Below, piece by piece: positions 14,511-23,099 of a stretch of 64,000 nucleotides of DNA. This DNA is from a virus: positions 229,279 to 293,278 of the IMG/VR virus record IMGVR_UViG_3300033049_000066. The stretch is one strand, 5' to 3'. Each line of letters starts with the position of its first letter. Within the stretch, counting starts at the first letter, position 1. A program made the position numbers and the translations under genes. The notes under the pieces are model-generated. The model was not told where the DNA came from. It saw only the letters and a program-made list of their open reading frames with translations, and did no database searches.

Positions 14511-16235
14511 ATGGCAGATAAAAAGAATGCTGGTGGATGGAAGAAGTATTTTAAAGTAGCAGACACCTCAGGAACAATGAGTCCGATTAGTGGGCTTGGG
14601 AATATCAATGGGCAAGTTGGGTTTAAAAACTATCAGAGTAACTTACCAGAGGTGTACACCGGTCACCCTAATAGAATCGAACGTTACAATCAGTACGAAG
14701 CAATGGATATGGATAGCGAAGTTAACGCTTGCTTAGATATCATATCTGAATTTTCAACTCAAACAAACGAGCAGAACAATACCGCATTTGACTTCTTCTT
14801 TAATGAAACACCGACCGACAACGAAATTAACATTATTACTCAGCAACTTAATCAATGGGTGAAACTGAACGAATTTGATAAACGCATTTTTAAAATATTT
14901 CGCAATACAATTAAGTACGGCGATCAAGTTTTTATACGTGATCCAGAAACATTTAAATTATTTTGGGTTGAGACAAACAAAATTTCAAGAGTAATTGTAA
15001 ACGAAAGTGATGGTAAAAAGCCCGAGCAATACATTGTTCAAGACATAAATCCAAATTTCGAAAACTTAACAGTCGCAGCAAAAACAACAACTGATTTTCA
15101 ATCAGGTATGCCAAACCAAGGTTACACCGCGCCACAATCGTACACAATACCTGATCAACAAGGTGCGAGTACAGGTGGTCGTTTTTCAATGTCGCAGACA
15201 GAATCCGCTGTTGACGCAGAGCATATTGTACACATCAGCCTTACAGAAGGGCTAGACTACAACTGGCCTTTTGGACAATCAATACTTGAGCAAATATACA
15301 AAGTTTACAAACAAAAAGAATTACTTGAAGACGCTATTTTAATATATCGCATACAACGAGCACCGGAGCGCCGCATTTTTTATGTTGACACAGGCGATAT
15401 GCCAGCACATTTAGCAATGGGATTTGTTGAACGTATTAAGAACGAAATACACCAACGCAGAATACCAACACAGAGCGGTGGAGCAAACCAACTGGATGCG
15501 AGTTACAATCCAATTTCAATGAATGAAGATTACTTTTTCCCGCAAACCGCTGATGGACGTGGCTCGAGAGTAGAGACATTACCCGGTGGACAGAATCTGT
15601 CTGAGATCGACGACCTACGTTACTTCAACAACAAAATGGCACGTGGACTTCGAGTACCGTCAAGCTACCTACCAACTGGCCCAGATGACAGCCAAGGGAC
15701 ACTAAACGATGGACGCATGGGAACGGCACTGATCCAAGAATTCCGCTTCAATCAGTACTGCGAGAGAATACAAAATACTATCATCACGAAGCTAAACACA
15801 GAATTCAAGATGTTTTTACACTGGAGAGGCTTCAACATTGATTCCAAAATCTTCGACTTAAAATTTAACAACCCGCAAAACTTTGCTAGCTACAGACAAA
15901 CAGAGCTCGACGCCACGCGCCTTGGCAACTTCGGTGGTGTTACAGATATTCCTTACATGTCTAAGCGATTCGCCCTGAAACGCTACTTAGGGCTATCAGA
16001 AGCAGAGATGGTCGAGAACGAAAAAATGTGGCGCGAAGAAAATAACGTTCCAGATGAATCAGTTACTGGCGGCGCCGGTGATGACTTACGTGGTGTTGGT
16101 GTCACTCCTGGGGGAATGGACGCAGACTTGGGAGACCTAGATGATTTTGAAGGCGCCGACGAGCTTGACCTTGATCTCGACGGTGGCCCAGATGAAGCAG
16201 GTGCCGGAGCCGAGATAGATGTCGAAACGCCATAA
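14511..16235 (+). CDS. 20: Portal vertex protein gp20
   Basis: Dodecameric portal through which DNA is packaged and on which the prohead is built. The 574 residues include characteristic gp20 segments: RIERYNQYEAMDMDSEVNAC (about 62-81), FRNTIKYGDQVF, LTEGLDYNWPFGQSILEQIY, YRIQRAPERRIFYVDTG and MARGLRVPSSYLPTG. The C-terminus is a long acidic Asp/Gly/Glu tail (about 505-574). T4 gp20 has 524 residues. It heads the head-gene block. Confidence 0.95.
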   Translation: MADKKNAGGWKKYFKVADTSGTMSPISGLGNINGQVGFKNYQSNLPEVYTGHPNRIERYNQYEAMDMDSEVNACLDIISEFSTQTNEQNNTAFDFFFNETPTDNEINIITQQLNQWVKLNEFDKRIFKIFRNTIKYGDQVFIRDPETFKLFWVETNKISRVIVNESDGKKPEQYIVQDINPNFENLTVAAKTTTDFQSGMPNQGYTAPQSYTIPDQQGASTGGRFSMSQTESAVDAEHIVHISLTEGLDYNWPFGQSILEQIYKVYKQKELLEDAILIYRIQRAPERRIFYVDTGDMPAHLAMGFVERIKNEIHQRRIPTQSGGANQLDASYNPISMNEDYFFPQTADGRGSRVETLPGGQNLSEIDDLRYFNNKMARGLRVPSSYLPTGPDDSQGTLNDGRMGTALIQEFRFNQYCERIQNTIITKLNTEFKMFLHWRGFNIDSKIFDLKFNNPQNFASYRQTELDATRLGNFGGVTDIPYMSKRFALKRYLGLSEAEMVENEKMWREENNVPDESVTGGAGDDLRGVGVTPGGMDADLGDLDDFEGADELDLDLDGGPDEAGAGAEIDVETP

Positions 16236-16238
16236 ATA
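16231..16238 (+). promoter_or_regulatory. Late promoter element CATAAATA overlapping the gp20 stop
   Basis: CATAAATA overlaps the gp20 stop codon and ends 6 nt before the next ATG (16245), which has no Shine-Dalgarno site; this fits a leaderless transcript starting at that ATG. Confidence 0.5.
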
Positions 16239-16244
16239 AATACT

Positions 16245-16484
16245 ATGAACATACAAGACGTTGTACTACTATTAGAACTTGATGCGCCAATCCCAGGCAT
16301 GCAAGATGTTGGCGATGATCTCTCAACAAAATACGCAATGCGACAAACACGATTGACACTAAAACAGCTCAACAAGCTGCGGAAAATGAATGACATCCGT
16401 GAGTACGAAAAAGCCGCCAAATTGAAGAACGTCCGAGCACAGTACGGAAACGCAGATGACGGTGACGGAATGGATTCTTTTTAA
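16245..16484 (+). CDS. Small conserved head-block protein
   Basis: A 79-residue protein with a charged helix (TLKQLNKLRKMNDIREYEKA) and an acidic C-terminus ending DGDGMDSF. Similar small proteins occur between gp20 and gp21 in aquatic T4-like phages, where T4 has core genes 67 and 68. A minor prohead-core role is a guess from position. The start sits 6 nt after a late element. Confidence 0.55.
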   Translation: MNIQDVVLLLELDAPIPGMQDVGDDLSTKYAMRQTRLTLKQLNKLRKMNDIREYEKAAKLKNVRAQYGNADDGDGMDSF

Positions 16485-16485
16485 A

Positions 16486-16824
16486 ATGAAATCGACTGAA
16501 TTTATAACCGAATGGAAAAAGTACGATAAAGTTGACCCACTTTTGTCACAAGCTAGAAAAATAGCAACAGGCGAAATTAATAAACTTAGTAAAGAATTTC
16601 GCCTTCGGCGCAGGTGGTCTGAATGGACTGATGACAAGGTAGCTATCCAGTTTTGGCAACGTGACAATAATTATGACCCCAAGACTGTTACACTAACTCT
16701 AGAATACCAAAAATTATTAAGAAAGCTGTGTCGCCAGTTAATAAAGTCTCCGAATATTGCAAGCGCAAAGGTAACGCCAAACGCATTACACCGTCCCGAC
16801 ATTATAGTTACAGTTTCTTACTAG
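16486..16824 (+). CDS. Hypothetical head-block protein
   Basis: A 112-residue protein (MKSTEFITEWKKYDKVDPLL...) starting one base after the previous stop, so probably translationally coupled. It is rich in Lys, Arg and Trp in its middle (LRRRWSEWTDDKVAIQFWQR) with a helical C-terminal half. No family recognised. Position between gp20 and the prohead core gene suggests a head-morphogenesis role. A strong terminator follows. Confidence 0.55.
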   Translation: MKSTEFITEWKKYDKVDPLLSQARKIATGEINKLSKEFRLRRRWSEWTDDKVAIQFWQRDNNYDPKTVTLTLEYQKLLRKLCRQLIKSPNIASAKVTPNALHRPDIIVTVSY

Positions 16825-16847
16825 CACCTAGCACTAACATTTAAAAC

Positions 16848-16883
16848 AAAAGGTAATTTCGGTAAAGAATTACCTTTTTCTAC
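16848..16883 (+). terminator. Rho-independent terminator
   Basis: An 11-bp stem (AAAAGGTAATT, 16848-16858, with AATTACCTTTT, 16868-16878) and a 9-nt loop, followed by T-rich sequence in which TACCTTTTT is repeated three times (to about 16901). The repeats may give back-up pairing. Confidence 0.75.
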
Positions 16884-16982
16884 CTTTTTCTACCTTTTTT
16901 ACCTATTAAACACCTACTTTTCTCTTTTCTCTATTAAATACACGCATAAAGAATATATATATACCCTTTAGGAGATTCTAAA

Positions 16983-17744
16983 ATGGATAAATTTGAACAA
17001 CTTATAAAATACTCAAACAATGGTGAAGATGCGTTACTTAACGAACTTTTTCACGAAATTGTAGTTGAGAAATCTCGTGAAATATACGAGTCATTAATGG
17101 ATAGCGAAAATGAAATGGGCGGCGATTCAGCTGACGAACTTCTTAACGATATCACATCTGATGAAAACGGTATGCGCGAAGACGACGATCTAAACATGGA
17201 ACCAGAACTAGGTGCTGATGACGAACTAAACATGGAACCCGAAGTAGATGCTGATGAATTTGGTGGAGAAGAAGGCGAAGCTGATCTTGAAGATCGAGTC
17301 GTTGACTTAGAAGACCAACTAGATGCATTAATGGCTGAATTTGATTCTGTTATTGGTGGAGAAGAAGCTGAACTTGGTTCTGATGAACTTGGTGCAGAAG
17401 CAGGCGAAGAATTTGGTGCAGAAGCAGGCGAAAAATTTGGTGCTGAAGAAGAAAATATGGAAGGCCGTTTTAACGAAGCAGTGTCACTGACTAAAGTTAC
17501 AACAGGAATTGCTAATTCAACTGAACCAGAAGGCACAAATAAGCGTTCTATCAATGCTGACAACAGCGGTAAGAAAGGTGCAGTTGCAAAACCACACCAG
17601 ACTAACGGCGAAGAAGGCAATGTAGCAAACCCAACAGTTAAACCAGGCGACGGTACAACAGCGCCAAACGAAAGCAAAGTTAAAGAACCTAAGAAGAAGG
17701 GTGAAGACGGCGCAATCAACAAGAAAAGTTTAAGCGGTTCATAA
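16983..17744 (+). CDS. Acidic prohead core protein
   Basis: A 253-residue, strongly acidic, low-complexity protein: an N-terminal helix (DKFEQLIKYSNNGEDALLNE, FHEIVVEKSREIYESLM), then Glu/Asp-rich segments including near repeats of ELGAEAGEEFGAEAGE, and a Lys/Gly/Pro-rich tail ending KKSLSGS. It lies directly before the gp21 protease with TTTAGGAG as ribosome site. The composition and place match T4 core proteins gp67/gp68, scaffold components degraded by gp21. The precise counterpart is unclear. Confidence 0.65.
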   Translation: MDKFEQLIKYSNNGEDALLNELFHEIVVEKSREIYESLMDSENEMGGDSADELLNDITSDENGMREDDDLNMEPELGADDELNMEPEVDADEFGGEEGEADLEDRVVDLEDQLDALMAEFDSVIGGEEAELGSDELGAEAGEEFGAEAGEKFGAEEENMEGRFNEAVSLTKVTTGIANSTEPEGTNKRSINADNSGKKGAVAKPHQTNGEEGNVANPTVKPGDGTTAPNESKVKEPKKKGEDGAINKKSLSGS

Positions 17745-17753
17745 GGGCTTACG

Positions 17754-18386
17754 ATGAGTATCTTACAAGAATATTTAAATTATGACGCAGCTAATGTTGA
17801 GCTTCTCACTGAAGCCAACAGCAGCGGCGGCAAAGATTTATACATGAAGGGCATCTGCATTCAAGGCGATCAAAAAAACGCCAACCAACGCATTTACCCT
17901 GCAAGAGAAATCACAACAGCCGTTAAAACACTTAACGAACAAATCAACGGTGGCTATTCTGTCTTAGGCGAAATAGACCATCCGGAAGATTTAAAGATCA
18001 ATTTAGACCGCGTGTCGCACATGATTACAGAAATGTGGATGGAAGGCGCTAACGGTTACGGTAAGTTAAAGATACTTCCAACTCCGATGGGCAAAGTTAT
18101 TGAAACAATGCTACAGTCAAAAGTTAAATTAGGCGTTTCGTCTAGGGGAAGTGGTAATGTTAACGAAGCCACAGGACACGTCAGTGAATTTGAAATAATC
18201 ACTGTAGATATCGTAGCACAGCCATCTGCTCCGGAAGCGTATCCGACAGCTATATATGAAGGCATCATGAATATGAAAGGTGGCTTGAAGTTGTTAGGTA
18301 TTGCAGAAGACGCTTGCGAGAACAAACGTGTACAAAGATATTTGAAAGAAGGCGTAATTGCGTTAATTAAAGATTTAAAGATTTAA
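17754..18386 (+). CDS. 21: Prohead core protease gp21
   Basis: Serine protease that cleaves core and capsid proteins during head maturation. The 210 residues contain the catalytic His in GEIDHPED (His76), Ser in LGVSSRGSG (Ser129/130) and an acidic residue in TVDIVAQPSAPEAYP (about Asp152), all in family order. The length matches T4 gp21 (212). It ends KDLKI, and its stop overlaps the start of a GIY-YIG gene (TAATGA). Confidence 0.92.
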   Translation: MSILQEYLNYDAANVELLTEANSSGGKDLYMKGICIQGDQKNANQRIYPAREITTAVKTLNEQINGGYSVLGEIDHPEDLKINLDRVSHMITEMWMEGANGYGKLKILPTPMGKVIETMLQSKVKLGVSSRGSGNVNEATGHVSEFEIITVDIVAQPSAPEAYPTAIYEGIMNMKGGLKLLGIAEDACENKRVQRYLKEGVIALIKDLKI

Positions 18387-18982
18387 TGACAGAAGCGTTT
18401 GTATATAAGTGGACACAAATATCAACTAAGAAATGGTACATTGGGTCCAGAACAGCAAAAGGTTGTTCTATGCAAGATGGGTATATTTGCTCTAGTAGAA
18501 TTGTTAAACCTTTAATTTTAGAAAATGCAGTTGAATGGAATAGAGAAATACTAGCAGTTGGCACACCAGATAATATGCGCCAGCTCGAAAGTAAAATGCT
18601 ACAGCAGCTTGATGCAAAAAATGATCCGATGAGTTTTAACGAATCAAACGCAGATGGCAAATTTAGTACCGCGGGGATTGAACCGTGGAACAAAGATAAG
18701 AAAACGGGGCACACGCCGTGGAATAAAGGACTTGCTAAAGAGCTTCAGCCAGGATACGGATTGAAGCATACTAAAGAAAATAAAGAATTATTTAGTAAAA
18801 ATCAGCAAGGAGCGAGTAATTCTATGTATGGTGCTACGCCGTGGAATAAAGGTAATACAGGTAAGAAGTGGTTTAACAACGGCTCAATTGAAAAAACTTT
18901 TATACCAGGTAACGAATTGGAAAGTTTTGTTGTAGGAAGATTGACAAAACCCAATATGAGATCGAAAGATCTTAAAATTTAG
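18386..18982 (+). CDS. GIY-YIG homing endonuclease between gp21 and gp22
   Basis: A 198-residue free-standing homing nuclease. N-terminal GIY-YIG core VYKWTQISTKKWYIGSRT (6-23), a Glu-containing ELESKML-type segment, then several TPWNKG-type DNA-binding repeats and a C-terminal module KKWFNNGSIEKTFIPGNELE also seen in the HNH enzyme at 34283. It starts at the gp21 stop (TAATGA) and its last residues KDLKI repeat those of gp21, followed by the gp22 ribosome site, as if it entered at the gp21 3' end. Probably active. Confidence 0.85.
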   Translation: MTEAFVYKWTQISTKKWYIGSRTAKGCSMQDGYICSSRIVKPLILENAVEWNREILAVGTPDNMRQLESKMLQQLDAKNDPMSFNESNADGKFSTAGIEPWNKDKKTGHTPWNKGLAKELQPGYGLKHTKENKELFSKNQQGASNSMYGATPWNKGNTGKKWFNNGSIEKTFIPGNELESFVVGRLTKPNMRSKDLKI

Positions 18983-18993
18983 GAGACCACAAA

Positions 18994-20091
18994 ATGTTAG
19001 ATGCAATCAAACAATTGCTTGACAGTAACGTGATTAACGAAGATACCAGCTCAGAGATAATGGAAGCCTGGGATTCAAAGTTAACTGAGGCTCGCGACGA
19101 ATTACGTATTGAGTTACGTGAAGAATTTGCGCAGCGTTACAATCACGACAAGACAGTGATGGTGAAAGCTCTTGATAAAATGATGACTGAAGGTTTAACA
19201 GCTGAAATTGCTGAATTTGTCGAGGAGAAATCTGCACTTGCAGAAGATCGCGTTAAGTTCAACAAGAAAATGGCTGAAAACGGTGCTAAGTTCAATAACT
19301 TCATGACAGCTAAATTAGCTGAAGAAATTAAAGAACTCCGTAAAGATCGTCAGATACAAACAGAAGGCCTAAAGAAAGTTGAAAATTTCGTTGCTGAGAA
19401 ATTAGCAAAGGAAATTAACGAGTTTGCAACAGACAAACGTGACTTAGTGGAAACTAAAGTACGTCTTGTTGCTGAAGCTCGCACTCAACTAAACGCACTT
19501 AAGAAACGTTTCGTTACTGAAAGTGCTGCTAAGGTTAAGCAACATGTTTCATCAAGACTATCATCAGAGTTAACAGCATTACAAGAAGACATCAAAGCCG
19601 CTCGCGAGAATAGCTTTGGACGACGCATTTTTGAAGCTTATTCAACTGAGTTCACATCAACTCATCTGAACGAGAACGCAGAAATACGTAAATTGAAAGA
19701 TGCTTTAGAAGCTAAAGGAACAGAGTTAACAGAATCTGTAACTAGAGCTTCTAAGTTAAAAGCTCTCACTGAGAGTAAAACGAGAGAAATTCGTATGATT
19801 AAAGAAGGCAATCAGCGTGATGAGATGTTAACAGATTTGTTAGCACCACTGAACAAAGATAAGCGCGAAGTCATGCAAAATCTATTGGAAAGCGTTCAGA
19901 CAGGTCGTTTGACGAATGCTTTTGAAAAATATCTACCAGCGGTACTTGCTAATAAAGCTAAAGACACTGCTCCTTCTAAGAAGCGAGTAGTTACCGAAAG
20001 CCGTAAAGCTGTAACTGGGGATAAACGAGCTGCTAAAGTTGTAGTTGATAATAATATTATTGACATCAAGAAATTAGCTGGCTTAAAATAA
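18994..20091 (+). CDS. 22: Prohead scaffold protein gp22
   Basis: Major scaffold around which gp23 assembles; removed by gp21. The 365 residues are highly charged and almost entirely helical, with long Lys/Glu/Ala coiled-coil stretches. Location between gp21 and gp23 and the N-terminal LDAIKQLLDSNVINEDTSSE are typical. TAGGAG precedes the ATG. T4 gp22 has 269 residues, so this scaffold is longer. Confidence 0.88.
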   Translation: MLDAIKQLLDSNVINEDTSSEIMEAWDSKLTEARDELRIELREEFAQRYNHDKTVMVKALDKMMTEGLTAEIAEFVEEKSALAEDRVKFNKKMAENGAKFNNFMTAKLAEEIKELRKDRQIQTEGLKKVENFVAEKLAKEINEFATDKRDLVETKVRLVAEARTQLNALKKRFVTESAAKVKQHVSSRLSSELTALQEDIKAARENSFGRRIFEAYSTEFTSTHLNENAEIRKLKDALEAKGTELTESVTRASKLKALTESKTREIRMIKEGNQRDEMLTDLLAPLNKDKREVMQNLLESVQTGRLTNAFEKYLPAVLANKAKDTAPSKKRVVTESRKAVTGDKRAAKVVVDNNIIDIKKLAGLK

Positions 20092-20112
20092 GTGTAAATA
20101 GGAGATATAAAA

Positions 20113-21306
20113 ATGTCACAAGCACTATTAGAAAACCGTTGGGGTGAGACCAAAGAAGCATTGCTTGAAGGTCTTGACGGAACGAAACGTTCATCAATGA
20201 GCGTTATCTTAGAAAATACCCGTAACCACTTAGCAGAATCTGCTTCAAGTGGCGCTACTGCCGCTGGTAACGTTGCAACATTAAACCGTGTTATTTTACC
20301 AGTTATTCGACGTGTTATGCCTACCGTTATTGCTAACGAATTAGTAGGTGTTCAACCAATGAGTGGACCTGTTTCACAGATTCACACACTTCGCGTTCGT
20401 TACGGTGAAACATTAACTGACGGTTCTGCCGCAGCTACTAACGTTGCACCAGGTGATGAAGCTTTATCACCATTCAAAATTGCTCAGGCTTACTCAGCTG
20501 GTAATGGCGCAGCATCACAAGCTAACTATACAGCAGCAGCAACAGCTGGAATGGAAGGCACAGGTGGACGTTCAATAAGCGTACAGATCCTGAAGCAGGC
20601 AGTTGAAGCTAAAACTCGTAAGTTACAAGCACGTTGGACTTTCGAATCAGCACAAGACGCACAGTCTATGCATGGCATCGACGTAGAAGCAGAAATCATG
20701 GCAGCATTAGCGCAAGAAATTACCGCTGAAATTGACCAAGAAATTCTTCTTTCTTTACGTTCACTTGCTAGCACAGAAGAAACTTACAACCAGGCAGCAG
20801 TGTCAGGTACAGCTACATTTGTAGGTGACGAACACGCGGCTCTTGCAGTATTGATCAATCGTACTGCTAATAAGATCGCTCAGCGTACACGTCGTGGTGC
20901 AGGTAACTATGCAGTTGTTTCACCAGCAGCATTAACAGTACTTCAATCAGCTACTACCTCTGCTTTTGCACGTACAACTGAAGGTACTTTTGAAGCACCT
21001 ACAAACACTAAGTTTGTTGGTACTCTTAACTCAGCAATGAAAGTTTACGTTGACAGCTATGCTGCTGACAGTTCGCCAGTACTTGTTGGTTATAAAGGTT
21101 CAAGTGAATCAGACGCACCAGCGTTCTATTGTCCTTACATACCTTTAATGAGTTCAGGTGTTGTACTTGATCCAAGTACGTTTGAACCAGTTGTTAGCTT
21201 CATGACCAGATATGGTTATGTTGAGCTTACAAATACTGCTTCATCTTTCGGCAACGCTGGAGATTATCTCGGAGAAGTGGCCATTTCTAACCTTAGCTTC
21301 CAGTAA
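20113..21306 (+). CDS. 23: Major capsid protein gp23
   Basis: HK97-fold capsid protein. The 397 residues include the N-terminal LLENRWGETKEALLEGLDGT, then VILPVIRRVMPTVIANELVG, QPMSGPVSQIHTLRVRYGE, ARWTFESAQDAQSMHGIDVE and FVGTLNSAMKVYVDSYA, all hallmarks of T4-like gp23. It is shorter than T4 gp23 (521), like compact versions in aquatic phages. TAGGAGATATAAAAATG is the ribosome site, with TGTAAATA (20093-20100) as a possible degenerate late element. A strong terminator follows. Confidence 0.95.
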   Translation: MSQALLENRWGETKEALLEGLDGTKRSSMSVILENTRNHLAESASSGATAAGNVATLNRVILPVIRRVMPTVIANELVGVQPMSGPVSQIHTLRVRYGETLTDGSAAATNVAPGDEALSPFKIAQAYSAGNGAASQANYTAAATAGMEGTGGRSISVQILKQAVEAKTRKLQARWTFESAQDAQSMHGIDVEAEIMAALAQEITAEIDQEILLSLRSLASTEETYNQAAVSGTATFVGDEHAALAVLINRTANKIAQRTRRGAGNYAVVSPAALTVLQSATTSAFARTTEGTFEAPTNTKFVGTLNSAMKVYVDSYAADSSPVLVGYKGSSESDAPAFYCPYIPLMSSGVVLDPSTFEPVVSFMTRYGYVELTNTASSFGNAGDYLGEVAISNLSFQ

Positions 21307-21350
21307 GCTAACAAAGAAATAAAACTTTACTTAGGTAAATGTTAAATTAA

Positions 21351-21377
21351 AATACGCTCTTCGGAGCGTATTTTTTT
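21351..21377 (+). terminator. Terminator after the capsid gene
   Basis: 9-bp stem AATACGCTC/GAGCGTATT closed by a TTCG tetraloop (21360-21363) and followed by T5. Confidence 0.9.
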
Positions 21378-21442
21378 GGCTAGTAAAAGGTTGACTTTAT
21401 GTCGTACTTGTGATAACATGAATATAAAAGTGAAATACTACT

Positions 21443-22040
21443 ATGCAACCTTATACATACATACTTACTAAAACATATACCAACTAACACCTTTTACTAT
21501 GGTGTACGTTATCAAAACGTCAAGAAGAAAATTCCCATTGCTAAAGATTTGTGGGTAAAGTATTTTACAAGTAGTCCAAAAATCAAAAGTTTAATTACAG
21601 AATACGGTGCCGATAGCTTTGAATTTGAGATCCGCAAAATATTTAAAACCCCTGAGCGAGCTACTGCCTGGGAAGCAAAAGTACTCAAGCGGATGAAAGT
21701 GTTAGAAAACAGAAAATGGATTAACGCAAATATCGCCGGGCACATTATGCCTACAGCTGAATCAAATAAGAAGATAAGTGACTTTCACAAAGGAAAGCCA
21801 AAATCCGCAGAACACAGACGTAAGATTAGCGAATCTGTAACAGGAACAACAAAACCGCCTCGGCATGAATGGTTGCAGAATCGCCCCGCTGAACTCATCA
21901 TTGCGCTAATAACCGCCCTTCAAAAAGATAAATTAACATGCTGGAATTTAATAAAAGATCCTGATATCCGGAAACAAAAAGCCTTCGAACACGAAATGGG
22001 CCGGTGTCAGCTGATGGTTGATCGTCTGCAAAAAATATAA
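21443..22040 (+). pseudogene. GIY-YIG homing endonuclease with a frameshift near its N-terminus
   Basis: The ATG at 21443 opens MQPYTYILTK and stops at 21485. One base fewer in the A4 run at 21470-21473 would join it to KHIPTNTFYYGVRYQN and the following open frame to 22040, restoring a canonical GIY-YIG module (YTYIL...FYYGVRY) of about 198 residues. The rest contains DLWVKYFTSSPKIKSLITEY, ATAWEAKVLKRM (catalytic Glu region) and a NUMOD3-like segment (KISDFHKGKPKSAEHRRKIS). Either a decayed gene, a sequencing error or programmed frameshifting. It follows the gp23 terminator. Confidence 0.75.
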
Positions 22041-22124
22041 TGTCTGTCCTAGGTGAAATAGCTCGATGCAATGCTGCCGAAGCCGAGCCTAGCAATCCTA
22101 TCACCATCAATGATTCTTATCGAT

Positions 22125-22328
22125 TCACCTCGCTTGCAATCCAATCCAGATGATCACCGTGTCGAAGGCGGCCTCTGCCTCTGGTGACGCCTCTGAGAAA
22201 ATCTTGTCACCTAAGATGTAATTATAATTCGCAAAATCAAGCTGCTTGAAATTCGTCGGGATATTGAGCAACGGACGCCACCTCTTGCCGGCATACCACG
22301 TATCTTTCTTGGCCTTCCTCTGTATCAT
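22125..22328 (-). CDS. Small hypothetical protein
   Basis: A 67-residue protein starting MIQRKAKKDTWYAGKRWRPL, aromatic and basic at the N-terminus and acidic towards the end (SEASPEAEAAFDTVI). Its ATG overlaps the stop of the upstream small gene as ATGA, supporting a real two-gene operon. No family recognised. Confidence 0.5.
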   Translation of the reverse strand: MIQRKAKKDTWYAGKRWRPLLNIPTNFKQLDFANYNYILGDKIFSEASPEAEAAFDTVIIWIGLQAR

Positions 22329-22516
22329 TTGTTGAGCTCCTCCCAGACCCTTGCACCTGCAAAGGCAGTGCAAAAATCTTCACTCCACGCAGTGTACAGA
22401 ACATCATCAATTTTAAAATTGAGGTGATTAAAATCTGTGATCCTTGGTAAAAAGTACCGAGGAACCGGCGTCCAGTAATTTGGACTACCATTGTCAATGT
22501 TTATATAATATATCAT
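22325..22516 (-). CDS. Small hypothetical protein
   Basis: A 63-residue protein (MIYYINIDNGSPNYWTPVPR...) rich in aromatic residues, likely a small beta-containing fold. Ends in ATGA overlap with the next gene. No obvious Shine-Dalgarno site. Unknown function; one of few minus-strand genes in this region. Confidence 0.5.
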   Translation of the reverse strand: MIYYINIDNGSPNYWTPVPRYFLPRITDFNHLNFKIDDVLYTAWSEDFCTAFAGARVWEELNK

Positions 22517-22548
22517 ATTTTTACCACTAGCATCCTATGTCCAATTAC

Positions 22549-22582
22549 CCGAGCTCTGCTCGGTTGCCTTCTAAGAAGGCAA
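22549..22582. other. Two adjacent perfect hairpins
   Basis: CCGAGC-TCT-GCTCGG (22549-22563) is followed with no gap by TTGCCTTC-TAA-GAAGGCAA (22564-22582). No T tract follows on either strand, so a simple terminator is unlikely. The pair separates the minus operon from the plus-strand small-gene operon and could block read-through or protect an RNA end. Confidence 0.6.
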
Positions 22583-22611
22583 GGCGTGTAATCGTTCTAC
22601 GCTTGCATAGT

Positions 22612-22701
22612 ATGAGTATAACAGGTAAAATCGCAAAAGTCAATGATATTTCTGTATTTAGAGCAAATTACTCTAAATGGTTGCGAACTTACTATAAATA
22701 A
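22612..22701 (+). CDS. Possible 29-residue peptide
   Basis: A frame reading MSITGKIAKVNDISVFRANY... and ending YYK. It lacks a Shine-Dalgarno site, contains a small hairpin (TTTAGAG/CTCTAAA), and its stop overlaps the late element at 22693. Weakly supported. Confidence 0.25.
   Translation: MSITGKIAKVNDISVFRANYSKWLRTYYK
22693..22700 (+). promoter_or_regulatory. Late promoter TATAAATA
   Basis: Perfect late consensus 45 nt upstream of the small gene at 22746, at the head of the micro-protein operon. Confidence 0.7.
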
Positions 22702-22745
22702 GTTAAGCTAGTGCTGTAAACAGACACAGCAAGAAGCGCGAAATT

Positions 22746-22898
22746 ATGAAAGATAAAGCATCCGATAAAATATGGAATAATCTTAAAAAAGAATACTTGA
22801 CCATTGAGCAAAAAAAAGCTATAATACAAGAACATTATATGCATATTGCTAATGATTCTATAGCAGCGGTACGTATTTTTCTTAAGACTCAAAAATAA
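22746..22898 (+). CDS. Small hypothetical protein, first of micro-protein operon
   Basis: A 50-residue, helical, lysine-rich protein (MKDKASDKIWNNLKKEYLTI...). It follows a perfect late promoter and has AGCGCGAA but only a weak ribosome site. It does not carry the K-Y-G-S motif of the genes behind it. Unknown function. Confidence 0.5.
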   Translation: MKDKASDKIWNNLKKEYLTIEQKKAIIQEHYMHIANDSIAAVRIFLKTQK

Positions 22899-22913
22899 GA
22901 TAACGGTTTAAAA

Positions 22914-23099
22914 ATGTTAACATCATACCAGGAAAAAGTTAAGTTACTAATGATATTAAAGTACGGCAGCTTAGAGCTAGCCTTTTTATCTGACGCTAAA
23001 TTTGATAAAACTGAAACCATTATTCTTAGGGACTATTTGTCAATTAAGGTACATCAGAGCAACTCCAAGATATATTACCCGGAAGAAAACAATGAGTGA
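22914..23099 (+). CDS. KYGS-family micro-protein 1
   Basis: A 61-residue protein; residues 6-24 (QEKVKLLMILKYGSLELAF) carry the motif shared by the next five genes: hydrophobic helix, K-Y-G-S, two residues, A-F. Then an acidic Thr/Glu segment and a divergent tail. Its end overlaps the next start by 8 nt (ATGAGTGA). Function unknown; the family appears to have arisen by tandem duplication. Confidence 0.65.
   Translation: MLTSYQEKVKLLMILKYGSLELAFLSDAKFDKTETIILRDYLSIKVHQSNSKIYYPEENNE

Noticed and set aside
16456-16485. Upstream start for the 16486 gene
   Set aside because: It would overlap the previous gene by 29 bases from a non-ATG codon; the ATG one base after the stop is more natural.
17051-17722. 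Long minus-strand open frame of 223 codons opposite the acidic core protein
   Set aside because: Its Ser/Pro-rich composition is the complement of Glu/Gly/Asp codons on the plus strand, and no ribosome site or neighbour context supports it.
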